DNA of 64,000 nucleotides from Ischnura elegans (taxonomy: Eukaryota > Arthropoda > Insecta > Odonata > Coenagrionidae): positions 110,384,917 through 110,448,916 of the forward strand of contig NC_060254.1 of NCBI RefSeq assembly GCF_921293095.1, read 5' to 3'. The first letter of the stretch is position 1; every line of letters starts with the position of its first letter. Both the position numbers and the translations under genes were made by a program. Below, piece by piece: positions 49,895 to 61,801 of this stretch. The notes under the pieces are model-generated. The model did not search any database, had not been told where the DNA came from, and saw only the letters and a program-made list of their open reading frames with translations.

Positions 49895-50105
49895 GTGATG
49901 AACCAGAAGTTGGTTTGGATAGGTGAGGGAATAGCTCACCTCAGACTTAGCCACAGACGTGAAATTCACCCATTCGGTCCCTTTAACTGGGGAATCTCGC
50001 ACTCTCAAGATGTTGTTTGGTATTGTCGGAAGGGAAATGAACCCGGTTCCCCTCCATCACCAGCCAAAATGCTCTACCCACTAGACCACCGCGCTCCCAG
50101 TAAAT
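49895..50105 (-). repeat. tRNA-derived SINE copy, minus strand
   Basis: Read on the minus strand, the head GGGAGCGCGGTGGTCTAGTG, then GGTAGAGC and a B-box-like CCGGGTTCATTTCC, is strikingly tRNA-like. The inverted core (GAGCTATTCCCTCACCTATC then CAAACCAAC) follows at 49908-49970. A functional tRNA is unlikely, because no paired acceptor stem closes the head. Confidence 0.65.
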
Positions 50106-50399
50106 TTTCTATTTCGTCATTCTAGCAAATTATCTCTAATGGTTTAATTTATTACAGATGCAAAATTTCAAATGAAAAATTAATTAAAAAGACCAGTCCC
50201 CTCATGTACCTTCAGCAAAATACAAGGAGTATCACAATTCATAACTAATAATTATCTCTGGATACATATTGTAACGTCAGATGATTTTTTTCCAAATCCT
50301 CTTTATTTTCTTCAAATAAGTTTTTTTATTTAAACTTTCTATCCCTCTCTTTTCTTCTCAAATATTCCCTCTCCTCTTTATCAACAGCTCCCTGGCAAA

Positions 50400-50794
50400 C
50401 AGAGCCGGTCCTATCAGGTGCGGGGCTCGGGGCGAACCTTCAGTGCGGGGCCCTTCACTTAAAATATTAAACTCTATACCCCATCTACAAACTCGAGCAT
50501 TTTGAATCTCTACCACTCTCTGGCTAAGTATGTGTTCCCCTCTCTCGTTCTCTCACTCGTTGTTATCTCTCACACGACACAGTACTGTACTGACAAACGC
50601 AATTGCACAATAAAAATTACTGCATTATTATTCCTTTTTAATAATATTATTTTTTGTCTAGCACGGACTTAACAATACAGTAATAGTTGAAATTGCGTTT
50701 TCAAAACTATCGTATATTTTAATTTTTTTCACGATCGCGGGGCCCCCCAAAGCGCGGGGCCCGGGGCGGTCGCCCCGCCCTAAGGCCGGCCCTG
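50400..50794. mobile_element. Older hAT-type MITE of a second family
   Basis: This 395-bp segment has ends CAGAGCCGGTCCTA and (inverted) CAGGGCCGGCCTTA, 11 of 14 matching. Flanks CTGGCAAA (50392-50399) and CTAGCAAC (50795-50802) match at 6 of 8. The sub-terminal regions are very G/C-rich and the middle is AT-rich. CAGRGCCGG termini are common on non-autonomous hAT elements in animals. It has no coding potential. Confidence 0.65.
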
Positions 50795-50966
50795 CTAGCA
50801 ACAGTAAATAAAATTATTTAAAATGGCAAACGTTACAATACATTACTTAAGAACATATCCCCCATTCCCTGGGCTTTACGAGAGAGACGGTAGTTTTTGA
50901 GAAAAGACAGAATATTTAGGAGGAAGACGGAAAAGCTGTGGTTAGCAAACAATTAAGATATTTGAA

Positions 50967-51197
50967 GTGGGCTTTCCGAGGTCGACCAATTTAGAGGCAA
51001 AAAGTTCCAAGGACAGCCTCAGATGCCGGTGCTATGCTGGGGTGACGACCCGCAAATCACGCGCTTGCGATGCGGCAAAGCAGAGAAGTTTGCTGATTTT
51101 CCCACTGAGGAATGAAAAGAAATTGCAATGGACAGAGAGGAAATGGAGCTCCGTGGATGATACCTGCGACGAACTGGATCTAGACTGGGATAAATGA
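50967..51197 (+). pseudogene. Possible THAP-domain relic
   Basis: A 76-codon frame, more GC-rich than its flanks, contains RCRCYAGVTTRKSRACDAAK and RSLLIFPLRNEKKLQW. The series Cys ... R ... FP ... L..W resembles the start of a THAP zinc finger, which occurs in P-element-type transposases and their relatives. The later Cys and His zinc ligands are not evident, and a stop follows at 51195. I recognise the pattern only weakly, so a chance frame is possible. Confidence 0.25.
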
Positions 51198-51199
51198 TA

Positions 51200-54100
51200 C
51201 GAGGCTACGAGTTTCACGAGATAACATCATCTCCAGCCATTCCGCTGGAATCTTCAGTTCACATAAATGTTTCTCCGGCTGCATGGCAGGATAAATTGTG
51301 ATATCCGAACGTCGAGGAACGCTACAAAAACTCTCCTATCGAACATTAACGCGACACGTCAAACTTATTTCTTAATGCATCCGCTTCGTAAGAGTTTAGC
51401 AGCAAAACGGAAATTCATGGAAACTTCGATTAAGACGACGCGAAAACGAAAGCGACCATTTTTCACCACCTCTCCCTTTCCTACGATCTATGCCTTACGC
51501 TGCGTTCGGCGTGAACTTATATTTTTGCTCGGCTGAACTGTTCCGAGGAATTAGCCCGGATTGAGACAAAAGCGATTATCAGTGGCAGACGGAATTTGTC
51601 AATCAAAGATTCCTCCGTTCCACTCAGGGTTGGATAATGACCACAGCAAACGAGGAGGCGTATCATTGACGCCGAATAAAAATATCTTTCCACATTTTTT
51701 CCTTCGTTACATATATTTTTTACCATAAAGGCATTTTTATCTACTTATTTATGCCTTTATTATTCTTTGTCACTCATAACTAATACATTGCCTTTTCTGA
51801 GGATAAGTCTTCAAAAGTAAATATTGAATTATAAAGTGACATTAATGCATTTAATGAGGAATATGACGCCCGTAAAATCTCAAGTCAACTATCACTGTCA
51901 GAGATCTCCTAGCACCTAAATCTCGCACTCTTTATGCAAATGAACTTATAAAGAACTTGAAGGAATGAAGTCATTTCATGCAAAAGTAATATCACATCTC
52001 CTTCAGCAACAGTTACTATTTTTTGCAATTAAGTTGTTCGGCATTTCAAAGCAAAATACTCAACTGGATACAAAAAGCGAGTAATTATTTCTCGTTTCGT
52101 TTCTTTTTTTTTCGAGACGCCAATCTCTAGTTCTAACGCAGACTCAAGGTAAAACAGAGCCGAATCGTATCAAATAATTGACGAAGGATTTATAGCTTAG
52201 TTTCGACTGCATTTGGGCGCAAACGAAATAATGAGTTACATTCACTACATGACAAAACTAAATAAATTCGAGCATTATTTAAAAGGAAAGGTCATCACAA
52301 AGAAAGATTTTAACTCTAGCAGATAATAACCATATTATGAATGAAACACCAGTGGAAAAGGCCTTCGCCAGCTGATAATTCGCGAGCAACTAATACTACA
52401 AAGCCAACTATCAATGGCTACGCCCATAACCCATCACTGCAACGACCGAATAACTACAGTATTCACAACCAGAAAAATGCTTTAGAAGGATAAACTATAT
52501 CCTCGGCAAAACATTGTCTTGGGGAAACATCATAAACCTTATTTATATTGCCCGAAAGAAATCAATGACATTGTCAGCGAAATAACAAAAATAGCGCATA
52601 TATTTGAGACAATAAAAGCATAAACAAAAATTTTTGCAAAGCTATCCTATCCCTACATGCCAAAAACCCCAAAAACATAAGGGTCCTCATGAGACAGGGC
52701 AATTCTGCGAAGCCCAATGCCCAAGGACGCTGTAATGCAGACCTAGAAATGATATATGAAGAACGTACTCTCCAATGTTCTTCATGTTCTCACCAATTTA
52801 CACGGGTTTAATAAGTATTCGCCAGTCTCTTGAAGTAACCTGAAAATTTATCGGTCAGTTTCACTAAATTTGATCCCACATTGACGAGGAAAGACACTTC
52901 GCCGAGACGGCAGAGCAAAGAAACGTGCGGCGAATTTTTCCGTTGTAAGAATACAATAAGGGTGGAGGGCTGACGAAAACCGTACATCCGAAAGGCATAG
53001 GGGCTGCGGGAGCAACGATTTAGCGTCCTCCCTGACGGACGGAGCAGTATTCATGAGGTGCTCTTCGCAAGGCGAGAAATGTGAAAGAAGGGGGCCCGAA
53101 TAAATATCATCCGCGGCAGTCTGGACTCGGGCGATGTTTATGGAAAGCATCACGACTAGAACTGCTATTCAGCACAACAACGCCACAGAATTTCATCCAT
53201 GGGTTATTTCGTCACCAGGCTGATAGAAAAACGAATATCCTTACTTAACATAGAACTTCTCTAAAATTGACACGCATGTTTTTACGTCATCCCTCCATAT
53301 AGACGCATTAAAAAAACCTGCGTCTTAGCAGACTCTTCAATTTCTTTCTTCCCTACATGAAAAGAATGGCAACAAAAACGGGGTAACTGTGTCACTTCGA
53401 TCTCCATGATTCATTTCCTTTACAAAAATCATTAGACGAGAGGCAAAGCAACAAATGCATTGTAACAAAAAAGAATAAAACCGATGAGAGCTAACTATCT
53501 CAGATGTTGAGTCGAGTCTTATGTAATTTTTTCAAGATCTTGAGAATTCCACCACATTTTATCCTTCAAAAATTTACCACCCTTCGTTAAAATTATGACA
53601 AAAACTACAAAAGCAGGAAAGCAAATAAATCAGCTCCTTGCCCACATGTAACAAATTCTTCAGAGTAATACTACTTTAAAAGTAAAAATAAACTTGAAAT
53701 ACTCTTCGCTAAGGAGCGCAAAAATGACGTCGAAACGTAGAAAGACCCCTCCCGTCTGATTATCAGTTCACTTCTTTCGCTCCTAACGGTTTTGTCAACA
53801 AAGACGCAAAGATTTACACAGCATAATTGCAGATACAAAAATTTACACCACTGGAAAGGTAATGAATGCTATGCAGCCCCATAAATACTGGTTGACTTTC
53901 CTCGTCGAGTGCGAATTCTGAAACCATGATAAATCGCTAAGCTAATTTGCTAAAACGGTCGACTATGCGACGATAATTTCACGACGAAATTCTGAGTCTA
54001 ATAAGGAAAGATGATAGAAAAATTTGCCCGAAAAAGTTCTCCACAAATTCCACACATATGTTGACCACATGAAAGGAGTTAAGGGCCATGACATGCGTGC

Positions 54101-54430
54101 AGCCACCGATTCTCAACCTGCGTAGCGAGGTCCGGCAACCGCCGGTAGCATGAGATCGATAGCGTTGCAGAATCCAAACAGATGGTGGGTCAGTGTAAAG
54201 GGGTGGGCGGGAAGAGGAAAAACTCACGCAAGGATAACACGACATACGCAAAATTATGATCGATGATGCATACGGTAATGCAGAGAAGCATGTTGACCCC
54301 ATATCAACAAAAACAAACAAGGAAGCAAGGTATCAAGCGTTCCACATCTCTCGTTAGTAACCCGCTTCACAAATAAATCAAAAAAACACACGAAACATCA
54401 AACAAACCGTGAACTGAAATAAATACTCAC
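51200..54430. other. Non-coding stretch left of the ISOC gene, possible introns
   Basis: If the exon at 54431-54504 is real, this region would begin its first intron. The GC-richer minus frame at 52848-53153 (101 codons) is the best local candidate, but no consensus acceptor in the right phase was identified and no domain is recognised. Confidence 0.35.
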
Positions 54431-54504
54431 CAATAGTATGGGGCGTAAGAACACTCGGCTGACGGGGGCAAAATTGATATTAGCTGCTTCCTTGTAGAAT
54501 CCAT
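54431..54504 (-). CDS. Putative first coding exon of an unidentified minus-strand gene
   Basis: Reading minus from 54504, an ATG with A at -3 and G at +4 opens a 24-codon frame. It begins MDSTRKQLISILPP, contains ECSYAPYY, and runs into a consensus donor, TTG|GTGAGT, at 54430. An in-frame TAA lies six codons upstream of the ATG, so this would be a true N-terminus. The split last codon begins TG, so Trp or Cys would follow. I do not recognise the protein and could not find the next exon to the left. The start lies 383 bp from the ISOC start in opposite orientation, so a shared promoter is possible. The exon is short, and chance cannot be excluded. Confidence 0.4.
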
Positions 54505-54887
54505 TGTACCGTTCTGAAGTTATTATAACTTAATCTCAGACCACTGATGTCATAAATGTCCAGCACGAATGTATCTTTATCTCTTCACAGAGGTTTGAAC
54601 AAGCTCAAGTTTGGATCACAACATTCAGCTGACAAGCGACGGCGACAAAAAATGCATATTAAACTAGAATACTCGTTAATCAGCGATTTAAACTATTCTT
54701 CCTCGTAGTCGAAGTTCAAGAGCGAAGGCCACTATACGTTGATTTAAGTCTGAAAATCTGCACCATTGTGATACAACACCTCTTACTGCCAGTCAGAGAC
54801 TAGCGCGCTCCTTTCCACTGCAATGATGCGCGGACGACATCGATCCCAAAATCCAGGGCGCAGACATGTTGAAAAACCCACAAGGCA
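54505..54887. promoter_or_regulatory. Interval upstream of the ISOC gene, possible bidirectional promoter
   Basis: This 383-bp interval separates the ISOC ATG from the putative first exon on the other strand. The part nearest ISOC is CpG-bearing (for example GCGCGCTCC near 54803 and GCGCGGACGACATCG near 54827). No TATA box or other firm core element was recognised. The call depends on the opposing exon being real. Confidence 0.35.
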
Positions 54888-55934
54888 ATGAGCGACGAAA
54901 TAGCGAACATGGCCGACTCTTCTGCTACAGCAGCGGTAAATAATGGTGCTATTAACGGAAAAAACACGGCATTTTTCCTTTGTGATGTGCAGGAAAAATT
55001 TAGACCGGCGATGCTGTATTTCAAGGAAATCGTCGAGGTTTCTAGCAAATTGGTAATACCCTAAATAAACTAAATAGTAGTAGGTACAGGAGCATGACGA
55101 TCAACCGACATGATTTAAAATTTGAATTGTCATCAATTTAACTCTCCGTAAATTCCATTTTTTACAGGTTCAAGCGTCTCGAATATTAAGTGTGCCATTA
55201 ATTGTGACGGAACAAAATCCAGATGGTCTCGGAAAAACTGTTCAAGAGTTGAACATAGGGCATGCCCACAAAGTATTTAGTAAAACAAAATTTAGCATGA
55301 TTACTCCAGAAGTTCTCAAGGAAATGAGGTTCCTGTGCAGTGGAGCTTTGGAATGTGTCGTGCTATTTGGGTTAGAGGTAAGAGCCTGTGGGGTGTTTGT
55401 TACTTGTTTTTTGTAGGTGTCGTTTATGTACTTGCTATTGAAGAAAGATATTCGTCTCTGTCGATGATCAAGTTAACTGTTTTGTGTTGAATTTTTGAAT
55501 GCGCGCAACATCGTTGAAATATTAGTATGAAGTTATTTTAACACCCAAGGGAGCTGTATTTTCAGTGATCATGGTATGAAAATTGTTTCAGGCGCATGTC
55601 TGTATTGAGCAAACAGCAATTGAACTTCGATCTCAAGGAATACAAGTACATATCGTAGCTGATGCAACTACTTCCAGGTCGCAGGAAGACCGATTACTTG
55701 CATTTGAGGTAGGGGCTCGTATCTCTGTAGTTCGCATCGCTGGCCGTGTATTTCTGTTATCTCATTGTGTAATGATTTCTTATGCAGAGAATGCGACAAA
55801 GTGGCTGCTTCATCTCTACCTGTGAGTCAGTCCTCTTCAAACTCCTGGGCGATAAAAACCACCCTAAATTCCACGAGATGCGACCATTCTTCAAGACGAC
55901 CTCTCCTAATACCGGTCTTGTGTCCAAAATATAA
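54888..55934 (+). CDS. Isochorismatase domain-containing protein (ISOC1/ISOC2-like), 4 exons, 212 aa
   Basis: Exons 54888-55052, 55168-55377, 55592-55708 and 55788-55934 are joined by GT-AG introns of 115, 214 and 79 bp. All junctions fall between codons. The start is the first ATG after an in-frame TGA (54870-54872); a second in-frame ATG at 54909 is possible. The protein belongs to the cysteine-hydrolase (isochorismatase-like) superfamily. Around D33 it reads FFLCDVQEKFRP, then VTEQNPDGLGKTVQEL (68-83), SKTKFSM around K94, and FGLEAHVCIEQTA around C129. The Asp-Lys-Cys catalytic triad of the family is therefore present. HIVADATTSRS and the C-terminal GLVSKI also match the metazoan ISOC group. 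About 212 aa is the usual ISOC2 length. The physiological substrate of these proteins is not established. An AATAAA lies 7 bp after the stop. The gene converges on the dUTPase gene. Family assignment is very secure; ISOC1 versus ISOC2 orthology is not resolved. Confidence 0.96.
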
Positions 55935-55940
55935 CCAAAG

Positions 55941-55946
55941 AATAAA
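55941..55946 (+). terminator. Polyadenylation signal AATAAA of the ISOC gene
   Basis: An exact AATAAA begins 7 bp after the TAA stop at 55932-55934. Cleavage 10-30 bp downstream would put the transcript end at about 55956-55976, inside the predicted 3' UTR of the convergent dUTPase gene. The hexamer is seen directly; its use is inferred. Confidence 0.75.
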
Positions 55947-55968
55947 CACTACATATTTTTGTAAAAAA

Positions 55969-55974
55969 TTTATT
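55969..55974 (-). terminator. Polyadenylation signal AATAAA of the dUTPase gene (minus strand)
   Basis: TTTATT on the plus strand reads AATAAA on the minus strand, 93 bp beyond the dUTPase stop codon. It faces the ISOC signal across 22 bp. Cleavage 10-30 bp further on would fall at about 55939-55959, at or beyond the ISOC signal, so the two 3' UTRs should overlap by a short stretch. Confidence 0.7.
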
Positions 55975-56066
55975 TTTGTACTTTTGATGACTGTGAATAT
56001 AAATACAATACTTATGAAAGTGGAGGTGGAATGTCCTAATAGTCCTTGATGTCTCTAGCACTAGCC

Positions 56067-59000
56067 CTAATTCACTCCAGATGATCCAAATCCATTTGAT
56101 CCCCTTTCCGTATTGTTCAGCTCATTCACCTCCTCCACATTAGGATACAAAATCACTTCACATATCAGCTGTGCCACACGATCACCTGACTTAATAACAA
56201 AGTCTTCGTCAGAATTATTAAAGATGACTACACCAACATTTCCCCTGTAATCAGCGTCAATGACACCAGCTGAAAGTAAGAGAGGTAAGCATTAATACCA
56301 ACTATGCACACCAATGTGGAAGTATTAAATGTTGGAAGTGTTTCCGACCTCCAATTAACACTGAGAACTTAGCTCGGGGAAGTCGGAAAACAAATAGATG
56401 ACTAATGTTGACTAAAACTTGATCATGGTAAACAAAGGTGATGAGACCAATAATAAATCCTCTCTCAACAGTTACATGGCTATTAATGCCTAAATATTTA
56501 AAAAATCACAAGGCAAGGATAGGCTTGACTGAATCTAAGGCTGTAATTTTGGGGGATAGGAAACCAAAATAGCTTCACATTAAGGACAATTACCAAAATG
56601 TATACCTCAATACCTTTAAATTGTTCATCTTCTAATAAGTCTTTATTCTCATGCTTAACTCCAAGGGAAATTCACTGATGCAGGAAATGTTAGTTCCTAC
56701 CGTATTCTTAGTGTTTAAGTTTTCAAACAATTTCTGCATCTTCCAGTATTTCAATATATGTACTTATTCTAAGGCTGTTTTAAATAATATAAAAACAATA
56801 TATTAACACAAATAGACGAGTGAATGACTGAATTCTGAACCTATGAAAATTCTCAGGTTTTTTGTTGAAGGAAACCATAAAGAGAAACCTAATATTTTCA
56901 TGCATTCACCCATATTTAGTTTCACCAAAAACGGTTCAATTTTTTACACACTAACTGGTACACGTCAATAAAATGTGTATCCAGGCCTAAAGACTGAACC
57001 CAAGGCTGGTATTGTGAAACAAGAAAATGCATAAGAGGAAAATTGAACCCTTTCAAATTGTAAGATTTAAATATGTCTCTGTTATAATTACAGTGACGTT
57101 TCATAATCATTACAGCCTGATTTCTTCTATACCTTTTAAGCACTACCTCAAGCCACTACACAAACAATTTACTTTCAAGGTTGGCTCCAGCAAGTGAGGT
57201 GCCAATTCTTATGTCCATCATTAAGTAAATGCTTAGTTATGCCCATGTAATTTCATAACAATATCTCACAGAGAGCAAGGAGCAAATTAATGCAGCTTCC
57301 GACATTCCACTGCAGACTTTTGAGGACTGCAGAACTGATGAAAAAGCGGATATATCTGTATGATCCAGAAATTGATGGCCTGAGCTACCATTTTACCATC
57401 GCTGAAATAATATTGCTAGAGTTATTCCACAATGAAACAGAAGAATTAATAGTGTGATCCACCCTTATAAGCCAATTTTTATGGTGATAGGGAGAGAAAA
57501 TACTATGGTCAGAATTGAGGCTCATAGAAACTGGGCAATGGATTATGTATCATCTGGTGCCAGACTAAATACAGCACCAACTTTCAATTCACCTCAAATA
57601 GTTTCAATTACCCTGAGCCATCCTAAAGTGGCCTTGAGACCAAATAGGTGTAGGTAATCAACTAAAATTGTAGAGTATACATAGTGTTTTCTATTTCATA
57701 CAATATGGATTTCCAAAAAGTTAATTCCCAATCATTGATATTCACCAATGTCACATCCACATTATAACTGAACGTTAAGCTCATTGTGAAAGATAATTGG
57801 TAATAAGGGAGTAAATATATGTTAGGGTGTTAGTGTTACTCTTTTTCCATTTTCAGATGATGATGCTGCAAAATTAAAACTGGTCTTACTAAAATATTCC
57901 GGATGAGTCAAATGATAAATTGATGGAATAATTCATCAGTGGCATGTATTAATAAAATATTCTTTGAAAGGTGTTAGACAATACATTTCAAGTGCAGAAG
58001 TGAAAAAAGGATGATGATGGTCGCAGACAATGGAATACCCACAAAACAACTGCCAAGGGCCTTGCCCTCAAAACAGCATTATTAATTCCATCACCTATCC
58101 ATTGCACTTTCTCCCTTCAAGCTGGAACACCAATTGATGCTTCAAAGGAACTTATTTAACGTGGTGATTCAAAATGTGTATCTCAATTATTTCAAATTGA
58201 CTTCATCAAACCCTGGCGACGAGTTAAGCAAATGACTTCACAACTAATCAAGGCAAATAATAAAAATGAGTAAAATACTTTGTTTCCTCATCATCTGAAA
58301 CCATTTTCAAACCAGGTTTAAACTTCAAAATACATTTATTTTCATCACAGTTTTCTGTTTAAGCCAGTGCTTGGACCAAAAATGTTAAAATTCAGAGGAC
58401 ATTACTCCGTAGAATTCATTTCAAGTCATGGAGTTAAGAAAGGTTACACCTACCACCACACAAATCAATAAGCACAGAGACACTTTCTCCCTTCCTTCCC
58501 TATCCAGTGCATGTTTTTAAATGACATCAAATTAAGTCCACTTTAATACAAAACGGCCTGAATTGATATGCATAGATACACATAAATCCCCATGCAACCA
58601 TAAATGTAGATAATTTGTAGTTGTGTGCTGTGAAAGTACAGCATGACTCAATTCACAACGGATGAATGTAAGCTTTACAAATTTGGTTGGTAATATTAAT
58701 AATTTATTTATCATCATGATTCATAATGTAGCACTAAAATAATTAATTAAACATTTCTCAAGAGCTTCACATTAGTAAAATTAATCGATGCCAGAAATAT
58801 TGCAGCAGTTCACAGTTGCTTTAATACTTGCAGGGCTCTTTTCCCTTCTGCTGCTGTGAGCCATACACTATTATTCAAAACAATTATATGAACAAAGGGT
58901 ACAATTTTTATGATTAGGTACCATATCTTTCAATCATAGACCACAATTCAAAATATTTTGTCATGGAGAATTGCATATGATTCAATTATGCTGTCCCGTA

Positions 59001-60213
59001 TTAATTATGTATGTCGAAAATCCCCATCACGGAGATGAAAAAAAGTGAAACCTGCAATTTTCAGGAGCAGCCTGAATACCACCATTTCTACCCCACCATG
59101 AGCTGGATTACATATTTAGGTACAACTTTTTAAAATTGAAATGCTTAACGTGATAATTATGAAAATATGAAATAACCTTCGGAATTTAAATACTTTATAA
59201 TGCCTATAGGATAATTTTTAAAAAATGGCTAAATACTAGCTAAAATAGCAATGCAAAGATACTATCTATTTAAAGTAATTCTTTGAATATACCTACATTT
59301 ACAGACTAGAGGTAAATATTTCAATGTGAGGCGCTAATTAGTCACTGCTATATGAATTGTTAATCTCGAACCCAGAAAGTTGAATCCCATTACTGCCATT
59401 TCCAAGCAAACTTCTCAAACTTTGACCCATGGTAACTTGAAAACTATGAGTATGTATATTTAACAACAAACTACCAGAACAGGTTCACCATCAATCAACT
59501 TGCCATTTGTGATGAATTTTTATCATATATCGAGTGAAACGATTTATGTAAATTTAACTATTAAACAGACGTTGAGATCATTAATGTAAATTTACAGCAA
59601 TCGCTGAGAATGATTGTGACAGCAACATGGCACCCCGATTTACCTCCAACATCTATTCCATGCTTCAAGGCTAAACCAGACCTGGGAGCCACTCTACCGT
59701 AACATCCTCGGGGTAGTTCGATTTGAAGATCTGTTTTCACAAGAGCCCTCCCTCGCGAAGGTATGGTGTAATCATAAGCACTGAAATATAAAATGGAGTT
59801 TAAATAATGAACAACGTAATTACGCAATCCCTGACTACTCACAGCACTTTCCATAGCTATTTATTTTGCCCTTTTGACAGAAGTTTGGAGAAGTAATCAA
59901 ATACAATCAAAAAATTGAAATATCATATGCATTATCACAACTTGATCTCATGTAGACATAATTCTCAACACATCGAGGTCATAACGAAGTTAGTCCAACA
60001 CAACACCCATTCCATTGGGTAAGTGTTTTTTATTTAACAAAGTAACATTGTAGTACTGACGAATTCGTTGCAGGGGGAACTTGCTCTCATTCAGGCTTAC
60101 CTTTTTAGATCAAATCCTGCCGCATCTTTCGACCCCTTGTACAAGGGATGTGCATGGTTAGTCAACTTTGAGTAACGAAGAGTGTTGTCCATTTTCCCAC
60201 AAATCACACTCAT
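56067..60213 (-). CDS. DUT: Deoxyuridine 5'-triphosphate nucleotidohydrolase (dUTPase), 3 exons, 150 aa
   Basis: Minus-strand exons are 60213-60101, 59780-59644 and 56269-56067, with GT-AG introns of 320 bp and 3374 bp. Joining them gives an uninterrupted 150-aa trimeric dUTPase. It hydrolyses dUTP to dUMP and pyrophosphate, which supplies dUMP for dTMP synthesis and keeps uracil out of DNA. All five motifs are visible: motif 1 [15 protein letters not shown] (31-45), motif 2 [10 protein letters not shown] (69-78), motif 3 [10 protein letters not shown] with the expected catalytic D88 and uracil-stacking Y91, motif 4 GDRVAQLI (113-120), and motif 5 [10 protein letters not shown] (139-148), which closes the active site. 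The length matches the nuclear form and no mitochondrial presequence is seen. The first ATG (60213) follows an in-frame TAA; a second ATG (60192, giving MDNTLRY) is also plausible. Intron 1 splits S38 and intron 2 splits A84. Confidence 0.97.
56270..59643 (-). other. Large second intron of the dUTPase gene
   Basis: This 3374-bp intron separates the motif 1-2 exon from the motif 3-5 exon. The boundaries are fixed by protein continuity at [14 protein letters not shown]. No nested gene or recognisable mobile element was seen in it. Confidence 0.85.
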
Positions 60214-60351
60214 TATAGCTCTGAAGAAACTGCCTTAAGCGAAAAAATAAGGAGTAAGAGGACGAAAAGTCTTCGAATAGGATTAACCGCTTTAATCCAG
60301 CAAGAAACAACGACTGAAGTAAAAGGCCGGTAAGTCTTCCACGTTCCACAG

Positions 60352-60452
60352 TTTCGCGCGTTTACAGAGCTACGAAAATAGTTGGCGCGGAAACATTGAA
60401 ATCAGCTGAATTTCGGCGTGTCCTATTGGTCAACAACGTCAGACACGATTGG
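60352..60452 (-). promoter_or_regulatory. Putative dUTPase promoter: E2F-like sites and two CCAAT boxes
   Basis: Within 240 bp upstream of the dUTPase ATG (60213) the sequence has TTTCGCGC (60352-60359, an exact match to the E2F consensus TTTSGCGC), TTGGCGCGGAAA (60382-60393, near-consensus with a GGCGCG core), and two ATTGG pentamers (60425-60429 and 60448-60452) that read CCAAT in the gene's direction. The order CCAAT, CCAAT, E2F-like, E2F, ATG is typical of S-phase gene promoters. dUTPase is known to be cell-cycle regulated in animals. The motifs are seen; their function is inferred. No TATA box was noted. Confidence 0.5.
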
Positions 60453-61502
60453 CTTTTCGGCAAATTTCAGTAAAAATCACTACGACAGCACATATAAACA
60501 GTTATTGAAAACTGCCGCTATTAAGCATTTTATTTCAAATACTACGACTATTCAAAAATAATTTTTCATTTTAACTCTTTAGAAAGTAGATGATAATATT
60601 AAGATTAGCACGCACTCCAATTATGAGTGTCTGCTAGTACCTACGGTCAGAACTAAAATGAAAATTGATAAATACCTCTACTTCCCATGTTACACTCAAC
60701 ACTTTATTCCCTTGAAATAAATTAAAATTCTTCGATTTTCTCGTTTGATTTATCATCGTAAGAGATGCCAGGATGCGCACAAATGTCTCCAATCTGTACG
60801 ATCGATTTTTCTTAAATGACCGAAGGGCGAAAATGCGATGCCCGTGGATAGTAGAGCGGCAATTTAAAATTGCAAAGTGCCAATGATTATAAAATATTCT
60901 TCGATGATCCAGAAAGCATGGCTCATCAATTTTAAATTACAAAATATCCTCAATCATACTTGAATTTTAATAATCACTGAAAAGCTAAATTGACGATAAT
61001 CCTATCGATGTAATGTTAAGCCACTATTGAATCATTACACAAAGCGGATGTCGTCATGCTGCTGAAAGTCATGACAAGTCCCTGAAGAAAATTCTTACAT
61101 AAGAAGAAATTGCCATTCAGATAAAATTAATTAATTTTATAAATTTCTAGCAACCCTTTCATTTCAAGCCATCTATCAGATTTCCTCCACCCAGGGCTTG
61201 GTCCAAAATTTACTTGATTAAGAGACATTAAATCATAATTTTTATTATTATCCATAATATTTAATTAGAGGTCCTTTGTATCTGAACGCGGTCGCTTCAC
61301 CTTGTACACACTGCAGAATAATCAGTCATTCCAGCAGCAGCAACAAAGTGCCTGAGCTATGCTTACAGATACTCTATCAACTTCATCCCAAGTTATAATT
61401 TAAAAAATCTGAAGGAAAATTTCATGGTTGGTTCTAATGAGCACTGTCATTTTGAGGTGCATATGCTTGAATTTTTGTAGAACGAATAGTACTCCTCAAA
61501 CT

Positions 61503-61801
61503 CAGGGGTACAGCTAGGAAATTAGGCTGGAGGGGGTTTAGGTTCAACTATTAATGGGATGGGTGGGGTAGGGAATACCCACCAGGATAAGCGGTAGGTG
61601 CGAGATTAATAAATTGCAGACTTTTAAGATAAATGGTTCATAATTGTGAGTTTTACGGCTTTCTGAGGGATATTTTATTAATCCATACAATATTCTATAA
61701 GTAATATGAATCCAATTAAGTAAAATGGATTATACTTTAAAATTTCTCTGAGCTCTGGGGGGGGGGGTTATCCCCCAAACCCCCCTCTTGCTGCGCTACT
61801 G
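61503..61801. mobile_element. hAT-type MITE with perfect 8-bp target duplication
   Basis: This 299-bp element begins CAGGGGTACAGCTAGGAAAT and ends TTGCTGCGCTACTG. It is flanked by identical CTCAAACT (61495-61502 and 61802-61809). Its inverted right end (CAGTAGCGCAGCAAG) resembles that of the 2427-2674 element (CAGTGGCGTAGCGAG), and both carry homopolymeric G/C runs near the ends, so they are probably one family. It lies between the dUTPase promoter and the 3' end of the gene entering from the right. Confidence 0.87.

Noticed and set aside
50040-50105. A functional tRNA gene on the minus strand.
   Set aside because: It lacks a closing acceptor stem and is followed by the same SINE core as the other copies.
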